DNA of 64,000 nucleotides from Ursus arctos (Eukaryota; Chordata; Mammalia; Carnivora; Ursidae), in NCBI RefSeq assembly GCF_023065955.2, contig NW_026622986.1, forward strand, positions 19,989,848-20,053,847. The letters are read 5' to 3'. The notes beneath the pieces were generated by a model. It was not told the origin of the DNA. It ran no database searches and worked only from the letters and a program-made list of their open reading frames with translations. Made by a program: the position numbers and the translations under genes. Numbering within the stretch: the stretch's first letter is position 1; the number at the start of each line of letters is the position of its first letter. Positions 44,870-55,985 of this stretch are shown here, piece by piece.

Positions 44870-46395
44870 ATGCAAAAGAATGAAACTAGACCACTTTCTT
44901 ACACCATACACAAAAATAGACTCAGAAAGAATTAAAAATCTAAATGTAAGCTGAAACCATAAAACTCCTAAAAGAAAATAGAAGCAGTCAGCTCTTGAAC
45001 ATCAGCCTTAGTAATGTTTTTCTGGGTATGTCTCCTCAAGCAAGGGAAACAAAAGTAAAAATAAACTATTGGGACTATATCGAAACAAAAACTTTTGCAC
45101 AGCAAAGGAAATCACCAACAAAACAAAACGGCAACCTACTGAGTGGGAGAAGATATTTGTAAATGATATATCTGATAAGGGGTTAATATCCAAAATATAT
45201 AAAGAACTCATACAACTCGACATCAAAAAACAAACAATCTGAGTAAAAAGGGAACAGAGAACCCCAATAGACATTTTTCCAAAGAAGACATCCGGATGGC
45301 CAACAGACACATGAAAAGATGTTCAACATTACTCATTATCAGGGAAATGCAAATCAAGACCACATGATATATCACCTCACACTTGTCAGAATGGCCAGAA
45401 TCAAAAAGACAAGAAATAACAAATGTTGGGGAGGATGTGGTAAAAAGGGAACCCTCATTCACTGCTGGTAGGAATGTAAATTGGTGCAGCCATCGTGGAA
45501 AACAGTATGGAGGTTCCTCCAAAAATTAAAAATAGGAATAACATACAATCCAGTAATCCTCTACTGTGTATTTACCCAAAGAACACAAAAACGCTAATTT
45601 GAAAAGATATATGCACCCCTCTATTTATTGCTGTATTATTTACAATAGTGAAGATAGGGAAGCAACCTGAGTGTCCGTCGATAAATGAATGGATTAGGAA
45701 GATGTGAGATAGATCTATTTATATAATGGAATATGACTCAGCCATAAAGTAGAATGAAATCTTGCCATTCATGACAACATGGATGGAACTAGAGAATGTC
45801 ATACTAAGTGAAATAAGTAAGACAGAGAAAGGCAAATACGATATGATTTTATTTACATGTGAAATTTAAAAAGCAAAACAAATGAGGGGCACCTGGGTGG
45901 CCCAGTCAGTTAAATATCTGACTCTTGCTTTTGGCTCAGGTCATGATCTCATGGAGCATGAAATCAAGCCCCATGTCAGTTTCCACGCTCATCAGGGAGT
46001 CTGCTAGAAGATTCTCTCCCCTTTTCCTCCCCCTACTTTCTCTTTCTCAAATAAATAAATAAATCTTTTTAAAAAACCTTAAAAAATGAGCAAACACACA
46101 CACACACAGAACCAGAAACAATCTTATAAATACAGAGAACAAACTTGTGGTTGCCAGAGGGGAGGGGGCTGGGAGGGATGGGCAAAATAGGTGAAGGGGA
46201 TTAAAGAGTACAAACTTCTAGTTATTAAATAGTTACAAGTATGAAAAGTACAGTATAGGGAATATAGTCAATAATACTGAAATAACATTGTAGGGTGAAT
46301 GTGGTGAGCACTGCATAAGGTATAGATTTGTCTAGTCGCTATGTTGTACACCTGAAACTAACACAACAATGTAGGTCAACCATACTTCAGTTTAC
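44870..46395 (+). mobile_element. Old L1 3' end (1.3 kb without its SINE)
   Basis: GACCACTTTCTTACACCATA, TTTTGCACAGCAAAGGAAAT, CAACCTACTGAGTGGGAGAA, GGGTTAATATCCAAAATATA, AGGAGGATGTGG-type motif, GGATGGAACTAGAGAATGTC and the tail TATGTTGTACACCTGAAACT. This is the ORF2 C-terminus plus 3' UTR, with the frame broken by stops. A (CA)n run is at 46091-46107. Confidence 0.93.
45886..46081 (+). mobile_element. CAN-SINE inside L1
   Basis: GGGGCACCTGGGTGGCCCAG, CTCAGGTCATGATCTCATGG, tail AAATAAATAAATAAATCTTT. TSD close to ACAAATGAG / AAAAATGAG. Confidence 0.94.
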
Positions 46396-46932
46396 AAAGA
46401 GAACCATAGCAAAGTCTAAATGCAATACACATTCTTCATCTCCAATTTAAAACACTCCCTAAGTGAAATAGACCTATATATGTCCTTTGATTACAACAAA
46501 AAATAATTCCGGTAATTACTCTGTTTTACATATTAGAAAGTTTAGTCTCAGAATCACGAAGCAAGATGTCCAAAGTCATCAAGTTCGCATACAGGAGAAC
46601 TTAGATTTGAACTTTTGTCCTTTGAATTAATGAAATGAAGGTAAATAGGGAATTCTGACAGATGCATAAATCAACTTTTATTTGGCTGCAGACATTATTC
46701 AAATTCTCTGGAGTCTTTTCCTTCAAAATAAATAAGAATATGATTTATCATAAACGTGAAAAGTGACATAAACAAAGTTCCCCAAATGATACGGAAAAGC
46801 AAATAGGTTTAAAGAAAGACTTTGCAACAACATCAACAACAAAAATTAGTATGTCCCTTTGTGCAATATTTTCTAAACTGTGCTCTGCAGAACGATACTT
46901 TTACAGGATTTTTAGAGATATTGTATGGGGAA
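46396..46932. other. Unassigned stretch
   Basis: No feature recognised with confidence. Confidence 0.4.
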
Positions 46933-47017
46933 AAAATCAGTTGCATTTCTATACACTAACAATGAGAAATCCAAAAAGGAAATTAAGAATACCATTCCAC
47001 TTAAAAATAGCACCAAA

Positions 47018-47160
47018 TTGTGCTAACTAGGCTTATTCTAGTATTCATCTCACAATATATACATCTATCAAATCATCACTTAGTACACCTTCAACTTACA
47101 CAATGGTATATGTCAATTAGATCTCAATAAATCTGGGGGGGGAATTTAAAAATAAAAAAA
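47018..47160 (+). mobile_element. Short L1 3' tail inserted in L1
   Basis: ATATATACATCTATCAAATC, CACTTAGTACACCTTCAACT, TACACAATGGTATATGTCAA, TTAGATCTCAATAAATCTGG and an A-rich end: the terminal part of an old L1 3' UTR. It splits the ORF2 fragment at ATAGCACCAAA; a decayed copy of that site (ATGGCATCACAAA) follows it. Confidence 0.7.
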
Positions 47161-47307
47161 TAATATGGCATCACAAAAGAATTCAATACTTAGTAATAAA
47201 CTTCATCAAGGAGGCAAAGACTGAAAACAAGATGTTTCTATAAGAGGTTAAATAAGACATCAATTAATGGAAAGACATTCATGTTCATCGATTGGAAAAC
47301 TTAATAT

Positions 47308-47511
47308 AAGGGCACCTGGGTGGCTCAGTCGTTAAGCGTCTGCCTTCGATTCAGGTTATGATCCCAGAGTCCTGGGATCAAGCCCTACGTCTGGCTCCCT
47401 GCTCAGCAGAGAGCCTATTTCTCCCTCTCCAACTTCCCCCTGCTTGTGTTCCCTCTCTCGCTGTCTCCCTCTGTCAAATAAATAGAATCTTTAAAAAAAA
47501 AAAAAAACACC
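47308..47511 (+). mobile_element. CAN-SINE inside L1
   Basis: GGGCACCTGGGTGGCTCAGT, GATCCCAGAGTCCTGGGATC, CCCCTGCTTGTGTTCCCTCT, tail AAATAAATAGAATCTTT and A15. TSD CTTAATAT at 47300-47307 and 47512-47519; the host L1 reads straight across. Confidence 0.96.
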
Positions 47512-48029
47512 CTTAATATTGTTAAGATATCAATACTACCCAAAGTGATCTATACTATTCAATGCAATCCCTAACAAAATTCCAAAGACATTTTTTTTTT
47601 TGGCAGAAACAGAAAAATCCATCCTAAAATTCATATAGCATCTCAAGGGACCCTGAACAGCCAAAGCAATTTGGGGGGAAAAAAAAGAAAAAAAAAGAAA
47701 AAATTTAAAGGTGTCACACTTGCTGATTTCAAAACTGTCTACAAAGCTACAGCAATCAAAGCTTTGGTGCTGTCATCAAGACAGACATATATTCCAGTGC
47801 AACAGAAGGGAGAGCCCAGAAGCAAACCCTCCCATAGGTGGTCACATGATTTTGACAAGGGTTCTGGGACCATTCAATGAGGAAAGGGCAGTCGTTTCAA
47901 AAAGCGTTGCTGGGAAAACTGGATATCCACATGCAAAAGAATAAAGTTGGATTCCTACTTTATACTGTATTCAAAAATTAACTCAAAATGGATCAAAGAG
48001 CTGCTTCTCCCAGAACCCTTTGTATCTCA

Positions 48030-49017
48030 CTAAATGGCAATCTCATGCTCCCAGTCATTCAGACCAGAAGCTTCAGTCATCCTTGTCTTCTCAATGTCAC
48101 ACTACATGTTCAATCCCACAGAAGTCCTATCACTTAACTTCTAAATATATCCTGAATCTGACCACTTCCATTATCTCAAAGATATAGTTACCTTCTCTGC
48201 ACAAAACTGTTATCTTGTTTCCCTTTTTTCTTCTCATCTTTATATATTTTCCACACAGCAGGGTCATTGCTTTAAACAAACCCAATCGTGACATAAACAA
48301 AGTCAAAATCATATAATGGATTCTTATCTCATCCTACGTAAAAGCCAGTCATTACCGTGGTCTAAATGTCCTACACCCTCCACAACCTGCACCCCCCCAC
48401 ACACACAATCTTTTGGAGTCACTGTATGTAACTCCCCTCCTCATCCACTCTGCTCCATCACACCTGCTTCGTTGCTTTCCCCGGACAATACCCAGAATGT
48501 TCGACCTCAACACCTGGACTTGCTATGTTTTCACCTAGAAGTTTTTCCACATACCTGCAGGCTTGTCCCCTCCTGTCCTCAGGTCTTGATTCTAATTTTC
48601 CAGACCTTTTATGACCACCTAATATAAAACAGATCTCGGGGCGCATGGCTGGCTCAGTTGGTAGAGCACGTGATTCTTGATCCCAGGGTAGTGAGTTTGA
48701 GCCCCACTTGCAGCATGCAGCCTACTGAAAATAAAATAATAATAATAATAATAAACAATAAAGTAGATCTTTCCACAGTGTTTTCAGCTTACTTTTGACG
48801 TTACTGTGCAAATCAAAATTGAAAATTTTGTAGATGTATACATTTACTTGTTTAGCGTCGATCTCACTCTGCTAGAATATAAGCTGCATTAGAGTAGGGA
48901 CTTTGTCTTGTTCACTATTATATCCCCCAGACTAGAGTCTGCCACATGAAAAACCTCAAAAAATATTGTTATGAATCTGAATTTTGTTATAATGTGAGTG
49001 AACGAATGAATGAACAT
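48030..49017 (+). mobile_element. L2 element, split by CAN-SINE
   Basis: CAGTCATCCTTGTCTTCTCA, CTTCTAAATATATCCTGAAT, CACACAGCAGGGTCATTGCT, ACACCTGGACTTGCTATG; after the SINE, GAATATAAGCTGCATTAGAG, TAGGGACTTTGTCTTGTTCA and GAACGAATGAATGAAC. Sense L2 ORF2 end and tail. Confidence 0.85.
48638..48760 (+). mobile_element. Short CAN-SINE variant with intact tRNA-like head, in L2
   Basis: GGGGCGCATGGCTGGCTCAG, TTGGTAGAGCACGTGATTCT, TGATCCCAGGGTAGTGAG, TTTGAGCCCC, then an (AAT)n tail at about 48737-48753. A-box-like TGGCTCAGTTGG and B-box-like GAGTTTGAGCC are present. It lacks the long CT-rich body. Near TSD AAACAGATCTC / AAAGTAGATCTT. Confidence 0.92.
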
Positions 49018-49995
49018 AATTACTGCTACATTTATACACATAATTAACAACTCATGAAATTTACAATTTACTTCATTGCTCCAATTAAATCCTTAAAACC
49101 GAGTATTATCATTTTGGTCATAAATGGTCATAGCTCAATTTAGTGAACAAAAATTAGCTTTTAAATTATAATGCAGCCCACTAATGGAAAAAGGAATCCT
49201 ATCGCTCCTTGCATACTGCCTTACAATTTAGATGAACCCTTGATCCAGTGATGTCTTGGTCATTTGGACCATGAAAGAATTTGAAAACAAAAAAAGAGAG
49301 AGAGAGACCAGCTTTCAAAATCTTAACAGTCATTAGTATTTTCTTCATTGCTTTTAATGACAAACAACAGAACTAACCAGTGTGGCTCTGACTTTACCAA
49401 TTTGGCACCATTGTAACCAGTCATGTTCCTGTGTTGTGTTAAATTTCTGGTCAAGTCAATTTATTATTCTACTCACACTGGATACATGCTGTGAATTAGT
49501 AACATCTCCCTAAAGTTCCTCCAACCCAAGGCAGGAAAAAAAAATACTTACAGTCGTTTCTTTTTACTTGCAGGGGTCTTTCCATGTCTGTACAAAAGTA
49601 ACCTCCATACAAATTGTACAGTTTGTATGCCTCAACCCAATAACAGATTTTATACTGCAAATGAGGTGTCCTCGCTGACCCTTTGGGGTGTTGATTCTCA
49701 CACAAGAGCCCGGGCTCAGTGTCAACCCAGCAGCTCGGTTTCCCAGGGTGAGCCTAGGTTCAAGCACTCACTGCGCTCCTGTCTTCTCCATTGAAAATGT
49801 ATTTCTTATATTTTGGCTAGAACTAATATGCTAACTGATTCAGGCCAAGGTATAAGAATGAATAATAAGTTTTCATGGATATTTTGAAATGAGAAATATT
49901 TTTCAGCCCTACTCCAAGCATACCACATAGGGAGTTATTTATTATAACTTAATATTATAAGTGCCTCCTCAGGAAGCAAATAAATGTGACTGAGT
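49018..49995. other. Unassigned stretch with a GC-richer patch at 49560-49790
   Basis: No recognised repeat. The patch contains AACCCAATAACAGATTTTAT, GAGGTGTCCTCGCTGACCCT and CAGCAGCTCGGTTTCCCAGG, with several CpGs. Open frames on the minus strand cross it, but neither has features I know. Confidence 0.4.
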
Positions 49996-50310
49996 CCAGC
50001 ATGAGAAAAGTAGTTAGGCAAATTACAGCAATTCACTGAATGGAATATTGTGATCATTAAAAATGATACTTATAAAGATTACACAGCAAGACGTGAAAAT
50101 ATATATAATTTTAAGTTAAAATCGCAGAAATCAAATTGCATGTAACATGATTATACCTGTTAAACATATGTGTGGATTGAGGTCAAGACTGGGAAAAACA
50201 TGAAAAATAAATTCAATTTATGTATCAGAATGTTTCAATTTCTTTATATTTTTTAATGAATTTTATAGCTGGTTTAAGTTAAAAATGATGTAATTTTATG
50301 GAATGTGTTA
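49996..50310 (+). mobile_element. Old L1 3' end
   Basis: TGAATGGAATATTGTGATCA, TTAAAAATGATACTTATAAA, AATTGCATGTAACATGATTA and ATTTCTTTATATTTTTTAAT follow the old L1 ORF2-end/3'-UTR order. Diverged. Confidence 0.65.
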
Positions 50311-50955
50311 TAGTAATATAGTAACATCTTCTGTCTTCTGGGTTTCCTTTTGAAACTATTCTTCACCTTCTTCAAAATTTAAAGTCTAATATGAGGATAT
50401 TTGGACTATTCTAACTTATTTTATGATATATCACAAAAAGTCTAGCAAACACCTCATTTACTAAATGTGGAATATTTTTAATGAATTAAATAGCAAAAAA
50501 AGAACCCACTAATTTTTACATTAATTTTGTAATTTATGATAATCACATCGAGAATTTTAATCATCTGTTGTAATATTTATTAGGACTTCTGTGTCATTCT
50601 CTTTAATGATATCTTTTACTGAAACAATCTATCTCAAATAATTTTTAAAATTATTATTTATTTCAACAGTGGCATTAACTGCTAGGGAAGAACACATATT
50701 TATCAAATATTAAAAATTATCTATAATTTTTCCATCCTTAGGATTTATTTGAAATGACAGACTTAATTTAATTTCTGTCAAACCGTACCTTGAAGAGATA
50801 TACATCACAAAAATCCTATGAAATCTTGAATTTGTAGCGGTAAAATGTATGCTTCTGACTGACATTTTATTTTGGCTGCAAATGATTTCGATAAGCACTA
50901 AATATCCAATGAAAATATTGACTTCAAAGTCAGATTCGGACAATTTGGCCACAGC
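50311..50955. other. Unassigned AT-rich stretch
   Basis: No recognised gene or repeat. Confidence 0.45.
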
Positions 50956-50971
50956 AGAAATACTTCTAATA

Positions 50972-51173
50972 GGGGCGCCTGGGTGGCTCAGTCGTTAAGC
51001 GTCTGCCTTCAGCTCAGGGCGTGATCCCGGCGTTCTGGGATCGAGCCCCACATCAGGCTCCTCTGATGGGAGCCTGCTTCTCCCTCTCCCACTCCCCCTG
51101 CTTGTGTTCCCTCTCTAGCTGGCTGTCTCTCTCTCTCTGTCAAATAAATAAATAAAATCTTTAAAAAAAAAAA
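50972..51173 (+). mobile_element. CAN-SINE, GGCGTGATCC subtype, perfect 16-bp TSD
   Basis: GGGGCGCCTGGGTGGCTCAG, CAGCTCAGGGCGTGATCCCG, CCACATCAGGCTCCTCTGAT, tail CAAATAAATAAATAAAATCT and A12. TSDs AGAAATACTTCTAATA at 50956-50971 and 51174-51189 are identical. Likely one of the youngest insertions. Confidence 0.98.
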
Positions 51174-51189
51174 AGAAATACTTCTAATA

Positions 51190-51639
51190 TATCCTTGTCT
51201 TAGAGCATTTAAACACCTTGCCTCAACATCCTCCCATAAAATAACAAAACAACGATTCTACAAAACTAGGTTCCAGAAAATAATTAGATAGGGTTGAAAA
51301 TAAATCCTGCTTCTGTGAAGAAGTAACCAAAGGGTGCTAGTCTTGTTCAATGCCAGATCCACAATCGCTGGGGTAGGAGACAAGTTTCATAGCAGTCACC
51401 TTTCTCTCAGGGCTGGATTGGTTTTACGCTATAATTCCAAGCAGGAAAAGACTCTTCTAGCAAAAAGCATGTGGAATGACCCTTGCATTCCGCTGCATGA
51501 GCTCAGCAGAGCACAGAATTCTCAGGGTAAAGAGTCACAGTGTTGATTCATCATATACCCACACCAGCAATTAATAGATTATAAATAAGAAAAAGAAAGG
51601 CTTCCAACCAATACCCGAAAAGCCATTTCCCATTTCTTC
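51190..51639. other. Unassigned stretch
   Basis: No recognised feature. Confidence 0.45.
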
Positions 51640-52568
51640 CATTCATTCACTGAAAACAATATTTATTGAGCACCTGCTATAGTCAGGCACTCCTCTGACA
51701 CTCGGACTGTAACTGCAAAAACAGAGGCAAAATCCCTGCTCCCAGAGAGCCTACCTTCTACTGGAGAAAGGCGACAATCAAGCGAACCGAATCAATGGGT
51801 AATTAATATTGATATGTTCTCTAAGGCAAAGAAAAGTGAGTCAGAGGATAAAGTGGAATGAAAAGGCTGGCAGATCTCCTATGTTTGGTGGAGGTGCAGG
51901 GAGCGACTCTTGGATTAGGTGGCATGACATTGGATAGAAAACCTGAATGAAGTGAGACAGCGAGCCACGAGGCTATCTGATGAAAGTGCTTCCAGAAGAA
52001 GCAGCACCCTGTGCCAAGTCCCAGGTGGACTTAGCATGATCAGGGATGCCACAAGGAGGTAAGCTTGGCTGAAGTAGAGTGAGTGAGGCCAAGATTGGGA
52101 AGCAAAGCAAAGAGACGGGTAAAGGCCATTTCATTAAGAACATGATTTCCCATGGTAAGCACTTGGAATTTTGTTCCGAGTGAAATTATAAGTCATTATT
52201 GGGGTAGGGGTAGGGGATGATCACAGAGCAAAAAGGGGGAAGCTGGGAGACACATTCAAAACCTATCACAGCAGACCAAGTAAGAGATGATGGTGGCTTG
52301 GGCTAAAAATATCTAATTGATCGCTCAAAATTAGCATACATGTTGAAGGTAGAGTTGCTGATATTTTGAAACATGGGGTTTAAGGGAAAGGTAGATACTT
52401 TTTGAGAGTCAAATCTCTGGGTCAAGATGAGATAACCCAAGTGAATGAATATAGACAGAGAAGAGAAAAGATCCAAAGACTGTACCTTGACAAGCTCTAA
52501 TATTTGAGGTCACAAAGCTGCGTAGAATGCAGCAAAGAGAACAGAGAAGCAGCAGTCCAGTGAGGCAG

Positions 52569-52600
52569 GAAAAAAATAAAATAAAATAAAATAAAATAAA
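52569..52600. repeat. (ATAAA)n pentanucleotide repeat
   Basis: AAATAAAATAAAATAAAATA and continuing, about five to six units. Confidence 0.97.
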
Positions 52601-52639
52601 GGAAATGATATTCGGGTGACCAAGTGCAGGCACAGTTTC

Positions 52640-52667
52640 GTTTCTTTTCTTTTCTTTTCTTTTCTTT

Positions 52668-52703
<36 letters not shown>

Positions 52704-52870
52704 TGAAGGAGAGAGAAAGAGCACAAGCAGGGGGAGGGGCAGGCAGAGGGAGAGGGAGAAGCAGGCTCCCCACTGAGCAGAGAGCCTGATGCCTGGCACA
52801 GTCCCAGGACCCCAGGATCATGACCTGAGCTGAAGGCAAAGGCTTAATCAGTTGAGCCACCCAAGCGCCC
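52640..52870 (-). mobile_element. CAN-SINE, antisense, with expanded (TTTTC)n/(TTTC)n tail
   Basis: The SINE tail has become a TTTTC and TTTC repeat (52641-52704). Then GAGCACAAGCAGGGGGAGGG, CAGGATCATGACCTGAGCTG, ending GAGCCACCCAAGCGCCC. Short TSD ACAGTTTC at both sides. Confidence 0.95.
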
Positions 52871-53130
52871 GACAGTTTCAAAGAGAAAGGAGCAACCAGT
52901 GACATCAAATTGGCTGCTCAGTCAGTAAGATGAGGACTGAGGATTCACCACTGGATTTAGCAACATGGAGAACATCCAGGGCATGGATAAGAAACAGGTG
53001 TGGAATGAGGGGAGAGACTGGAGTGAGTTCAGTGGGAAAGTATTGACACTGTTTCAAGTGTGCTAGTGAGGAAGATAAAGAAATTAGACAGGAACTGTTG
53101 GGATATGAGGGGTCAAGAGAAGTGTTTTGG

Positions 53131-53662
53131 ATAGGAAATATTTCAAACGTCTTTAACGTTTTCAAAGATGGAAAAAGATCCATCCTTATATATCCCTTGG
53201 CAAATATCGGAGTTACATAGCTTCATGATAGAGTCATTCACCAAAACAAAACAAAACAAAAAACAAAACAAAAAAAACAACCAAGTATTTTTTTTTAATC
53301 TGACAATTTTCAGAGCAATCTTGAAAACACACTTTCTAAAGAATCCTTAAGGTGAACTCCTTTATAAAAATGACAGTCTTTTGAAGAAAATGTATTTTTA
53401 ATTCTTGATATAAGATGAGCTAACCATAAAATTTAACATTTGGCTTTCCACAAAAAATAATAAAATTATTCATGAAATGGGAAGTAAAGGAAGAATATTA
53501 TTGTTGCCCTATTGCACTTTTCATTTTCAGGAGAGAAAGATTTTCCTGCTAGTAATTTCATTAAGAATATTTAATAACATGATGAATGTTACTAAATGAA
53601 TGTATCTTCAATAACAATATATTCTATGTGGCTTTTTTGGATAATAATCTTCTAAAAAAAAC
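53131..53662. other. Unassigned stretch with (CAAAA)n
   Basis: A (CAAAA)n run at 53241-53280; otherwise no recognised feature. Confidence 0.5.
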
Positions 53663-53671
53663 AAAAATGCT

Positions 53672-53861
53672 GGGTGCCTGGGTGGTGTAGTTGGTTAAGC
53701 ATCCGACTCTTGATTTCGGTTCAGGTCGTGATCTCAGGATCGTGAGATCTAGCCCCAAATTGGGCTCCACCCTGAGTGTGGAATCTGCTACAGTTTCTCT
53801 CTCCCTCTGCCCCTCCCCACCGTGCTCTCTCTTTCTCAAATAAATCAATAAATCTTTTTTT
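53672..53861 (+). mobile_element. CAN-SINE
   Basis: GGGTGCCTGGGTGGTGTAGT, GTTCAGGTCGTGATCTCAGG, tail CAAATAAATCAATAAATCTT. TSD AAAAATGCT at 53663-53671 and 53862-53870. Confidence 0.95.
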
Positions 53862-53870
53862 AAAAATGCT

Positions 53871-54532
53871 TAGAACATATGTTACAATTCTTTGAATAAT
53901 TTTTACAGCAAATTGAAGTCATCTAAAATATCAATCTAACTTTCTGGTGACATTATAGTAGAAAATCCAGAAAATGAATGATCAACTTATCTCTTGGGCC
54001 ATATTTTTTCAGAATCACACATCTCCCTCTTAGGCGTCTTGAACAAGCCTGCCTACAACTGGACAGGACCAGGAACTCAGTGTCTCTGCATCCCTTCAAT
54101 CCCTCTGTGGTAACACCAGCTGAGAAGAGCCTTAGATTATGACTCTCAAACATGAATTGTTTTAGTCTGTCCTCTGAGACAAAAGAACAGTAAAATCCAG
54201 ACCAGACTCTCTGACAAGTACCTAAGATACAGAATAAAGAGATCTCATTTGCTTTAAGTACCTGATATGCCAGGAATGAAGCTGGATTGTTGCTATAAAA
54301 TTTTAGAAACCTGTCTAAAATTCTTCTGTATGAGAAGGAAAACTCCAACAGTACCTATAGCCAGAGATAAAGTTGTCCTCATGTGGCAGCTTCTGATTGA
54401 TTTAAATGCTGAGATTAAGGGAGTCAATAAGATGATCTGTTGGGATTACAGAAAGGAATATTACAACTTCTATTCACATTTATTGTTGTCTGTTGTTTCA
54501 TCAATTTACAATTTCTATTTTGTGTACGTTTT
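53871..54532. other. Unassigned stretch; minus-strand frame of unknown status
   Basis: A 131-codon frame is open on the minus strand (54348 to 53953). Its translation shows no domain, signal peptide or repeat I recognise, and no splice or promoter context supports it. I treat it as chance. Confidence 0.4.
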
Positions 54533-54551
54533 ATAATAATCATAATATTTA

Positions 54552-54742
54552 GGGGCATCTGGAGGCTCAGCCATTAAGCATCTGCTTTTGGCTCAGGTCA
54601 TGATCCCAGGGTCCTGGGATCGAGCCCCGCGTTGGGCTCCCTGCTCGACAGGAAGCCTGCTTCTCCCTCTCACTCTCCCCTTGCTTGTGTTCCCTCTCTC
54701 GCTATCTCTCTCTGTCAAACAAATAAATAAAATTTTAAAATA
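54552..54742 (+). mobile_element. CAN-SINE, perfect 19-bp TSD
   Basis: GGGGCATCTGGAGGCTCAGC, GATCCCAGGGTCCTGGGATC, tail CAAACAAATAAATAAAATTT. TSDs ATAATAATCATAATATTTA at 54533-54551 and 54743-54761, although the site is itself low-complexity. Confidence 0.97.
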
Positions 54743-54761
54743 ATAATAATCATAATATTTA

Positions 54762-55063
54762 GTAGAATTGTACATTTGCATAATATGCATATACATATAT
54801 TTTAGAAGAGGTGCTCAAAAATATCATGGCATGGTGTTTTATCAAGAAGTTCAGAGATGACTGTGTATGTGGTCTTAAAACCACTTTGGCTAGGGAACGC
54901 ACAGAGGATGGTGTTGATCACTCACCGCATTGGCCAAGATTAACTTCAGTGTGGGTGCTGTAAATGTCACATTTTTGAGGAGCGTTACGTTCCAGTGCAT
55001 CTACCTTTGGAGAAGTGCCAATGGTTTAATGGCTTATAAACCCAATGGGGAGAGGTACAAGAA
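54762..55063. other. Unassigned stretch
   Basis: No recognised repeat; mixed composition with a few CpGs. No gene recognised. Confidence 0.45.
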
Positions 55064-55074
55064 TTCCCATTACA

Positions 55075-55268
55075 GGGGCGCCTGGGTGGCTCAGTCAGTT
55101 AAGCACTTGCCTTTGGCTCCAGTCATGATCCTGGGGTCCTGGGATTGAGTCCCCATATTGGGCTCTCTGCTTGGCAGGGAGCCTGCTTCTCCCTCTCCCT
55201 CTGCCTACCACTCCACCTGCTGTGCTCTCTCTCTCTCTGTCAAATAAATAAATAGAATCTCAAAAAAA
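55075..55268 (+). mobile_element. CAN-SINE
   Basis: GGGGCGCCTGGGTGGCTCAG, GATCCTGGGGTCCTGGGATT, tail CAAATAAATAAATAGAATCT. TSD TCCCATTACA / GCCCATTATA. Confidence 0.96.
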
Positions 55269-55589
55269 TGCCCATTATATCCCAACTGTTATATTCATGT
55301 GCTGCTATATTCCACCATATTTCCAGTGCTTAGAACAGTGCCTGACTTCCAAAATTATTCACTGAACATTTTATTAAGAGGCACTGTTCTATTACAGAAG
55401 TTCATGAGAATACTTGAGACGAGCTAGATATTACGGAAATTTGATACTGATACATTTTACCAAAACATTTCTTTTGCCATGATTGGATTTTGAAATACTA
55501 TTTGGGAACAGTCTGTAGGATCACTTACGTTTTAAAAAAGCTTTCTTTCAGGTTTATCTGCTTCAACCTTCTTCATTCAACATAACAGT

Positions 55590-55985
55590 CAAAAAAAAAA
55601 AAAAGCCAAACTCATAGAAACAGTAGAAAAGTTGTTGTAAGGGCCTGGAGACGGGGGGGAATCGGGATAGGCTGGTAAAAGGATACAAACTTTCAGGTAT
55701 AAGACAAATAAGTTTTGCGGATCTAATGTATAACATGGTGACGATAGTTGATAATATTAGGTTACATAATTTAAGATTTCCTATGAGAGTTGAACTTAAA
55801 TGTTCTTACCAAAAAAATTAAACAGATGTGGGATGATGGGTGTATTAATGAACTAGGTGGGGAAGATCCTTTCACAACGTGTATGCATATCAAATCACCA
55901 CAATGTACTCTTAAAAAGTCTTGCAAATTTGTCTGTTTATTATACCTTAGCAAAGCTGACTTTTTTTTAGAAAACAGCCTGATTC
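55590..55985 (+). mobile_element. Old L1 3' UTR
   Basis: CTCATAGAAACAGTAGAAAA, GATACAAACTTTCAGGTATA, CTAATGTATAACATGGTGAC, GATAGTTGATAATATTAGGT, AAATGTTCTTACC, CATATCAAATCACCACAATG: the order of old L1 3' UTRs. Confidence 0.85.

Larger units (their letters stand above)
46933..48000 (+). mobile_element. L1 ORF2 fragment with two nested insertions
   Basis: CAGTTGCATTTCTATACACT, ATACCATTCCACTTAAAAAT, then (after an insertion) TTAGTAATAAACTTCATCAA, AATGGAAAGACATTCATGTT, (SINE), ATATCAATACTACCCAAAGT, AATGCAATCCCTAACAAAAT, CTACAAAGCTACAGCAATCA, ATGCAAAAGAATAAAGTTGG. L1 ORF2 after the RT core; frame broken. Confidence 0.9.
51640..53130 (-). mobile_element. Long L2 copy, antisense, with SINE and microsatellites
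   Basis: Starts at the L2 3' end (CCATTCATTCACTGAAAACA, TATTTATTGAGCACCTGCTA, GGCAAAATCCCTGCTCCCAG) and runs through AGAGATGATGGTGGCTTGGG, TTGAAGGTAGAGTTGCTGAT, AGAAAAGATCCAAAGACTGT and AGTAAGATGAGGACTGAGGA. The middle at 51780-52000 is more diverged. The CAN-SINE at 52640-52870 and an (ATAAA)n interrupt it. Confidence 0.8.

Noticed and set aside
48638..48720. Functional tRNA gene
   Set aside because: The tRNA-like head belongs to a CAN-SINE with an A-rich tail and near-TSDs; the same head recurs across the window.
52641..52704. Direct-repeat array of CRISPR type
   Set aside because: Simple TTTTC/TTTC slippage in a SINE tail; no spacers, and the genome is mammalian.
53953..54348. 131-codon minus-strand frame as a gene
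   Set aside because: No recognisable domain, splice or promoter context; length is within chance expectation for 64 kb.
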